Origin: an uncultured beta proteobacterium
Lineage (GTDB): Bacteria > Pseudomonadota > Gammaproteobacteria > Burkholderiales > SG8-41
DNA length: 64,000 bases
Assembly (NCBI GenBank): GCA_903889565.1
Contig: CAISYC010000061.1
Coordinates: 124,001 to 188,000 of the forward strand
Direction of reading: 5' to 3'
Below the pieces are notes generated by a model. That model ran no database searches and was not told where the DNA came from. It saw nothing but the letters and a program-made list of their open reading frames with translations. This document shows positions 63,933 through 64,000 of this stretch, piece after piece. A program made the position numbers and the translations under genes. Numbering within the stretch: the first letter of the stretch is position 1; each line of letters opens with the position of its first letter.

Positions 63933-64000
63933 ATGCGCAAATCGATTATATCGCTGATTTTATTGTGCTGTTCGATCACGCCGGCAGTCGCGGCATCAAC
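63933..64000 (+). CDS. Exported protein, first 22 codons (probably the LysM protein next to def)
   Basis: ATG at 63933 follows GGAGG (63924-63928). The visible codons give 'MRKSIISLILLCCSITPAVA' and continue, a signal peptide that may be cleaved after 'AVA'. The gene runs out of the window. In betaproteobacteria a LysM-domain peptidoglycan-binding protein gene usually stands here, divergent from def and followed by dprA. That identity is inferred from position only. Confidence 0.7.
   Translation, partial: MRKSIISLILLCCSITPAVAAS

Overview
This window reads as a high-GC betaproteobacterial chromosome segment, most likely Burkholderiales or a close relative. The evidence is the six Bug/TctC-type solute receptors, the rsmB-DUF4390-ntrY-ntrX and fmt-def blocks, and the tkt-gap-pgk-pyk gene order. 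No 16S or marker comparison was possible, so the placement is an inference. Nothing looks like a phage, an insertion sequence, a CRISPR array, a tRNA or an rRNA.

Layout. (1) 1-3267, plus strand: the 3' part of an MHS-type MFS transporter with a strong terminator, then a metallophosphoesterase and a Ser/Thr kinase fused to a universal-stress domain. (2) 3274-6888, minus strand: purE, purC, a double-length dCTP deaminase and tsaC. (3) 6889-19695, plus strand: a long catabolic series with two Bug receptors, three MmgE/PrpD proteins, an acyl-CoA dehydrogenase, a fused ADP-forming acyl-CoA synthetase, an isocitrate-lyase-superfamily lyase and a LeuC/LeuD-like hydro-lyase pair. (4) 19696-24828: peroxiredoxin and dapE on minus, then a D-2-hydroxyacid dehydrogenase, a Bug receptor and an M20 peptidase on plus. 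(5) 24870-28592, minus: two TerC-family membrane proteins (one with an unusual periplasmic extension), a small protein and a universal stress protein, headed by three 11-bp-phased direct repeats. (6) 29066-35198, plus: Bug, two crotonases, a CaiB/BaiF CoA-transferase, MmgE/PrpD and an alpha/beta hydrolase. (7) 35270-43453, minus: a seven-gene operon for acyl-CoA activation and biotin-dependent carboxylation, divergent from a GntR regulator with a clear operator. (8) 44347-50856: a biotin carrier protein, a crotonase, a periplasmic protein, a third carboxyltransferase with its own Bug receptor, and tctA/tctB. (9) 51106-56916, minus: tkt-gap-pgk-pyk. (10) 57015-64000: ntrX, ntrY, DUF4390, rsmB, fmt and def on minus, then the first codons of a divergent exported protein.

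How it fits together. In many betaproteobacteria tkt-gap-pgk-pyk runs straight into fba-purC-purE-purK-tsaC. Here the two ends keep the same orientation and order but are separated by about 44 kb of mostly catabolic genes, and fba and purK are not visible. The intervening genes supply what is needed to take up carboxylic acids (TctAB plus many receptors), attach CoA (two ADP-forming synthetases, one CoA-transferase), oxidise, hydrate or carboxylate the acyl chain, and cleave C-C bonds. The actual substrates cannot be read from sequence. The strongest candidates for an undescribed system are the GntR-controlled carboxylation operon and the lyase plus LeuCD-like module.
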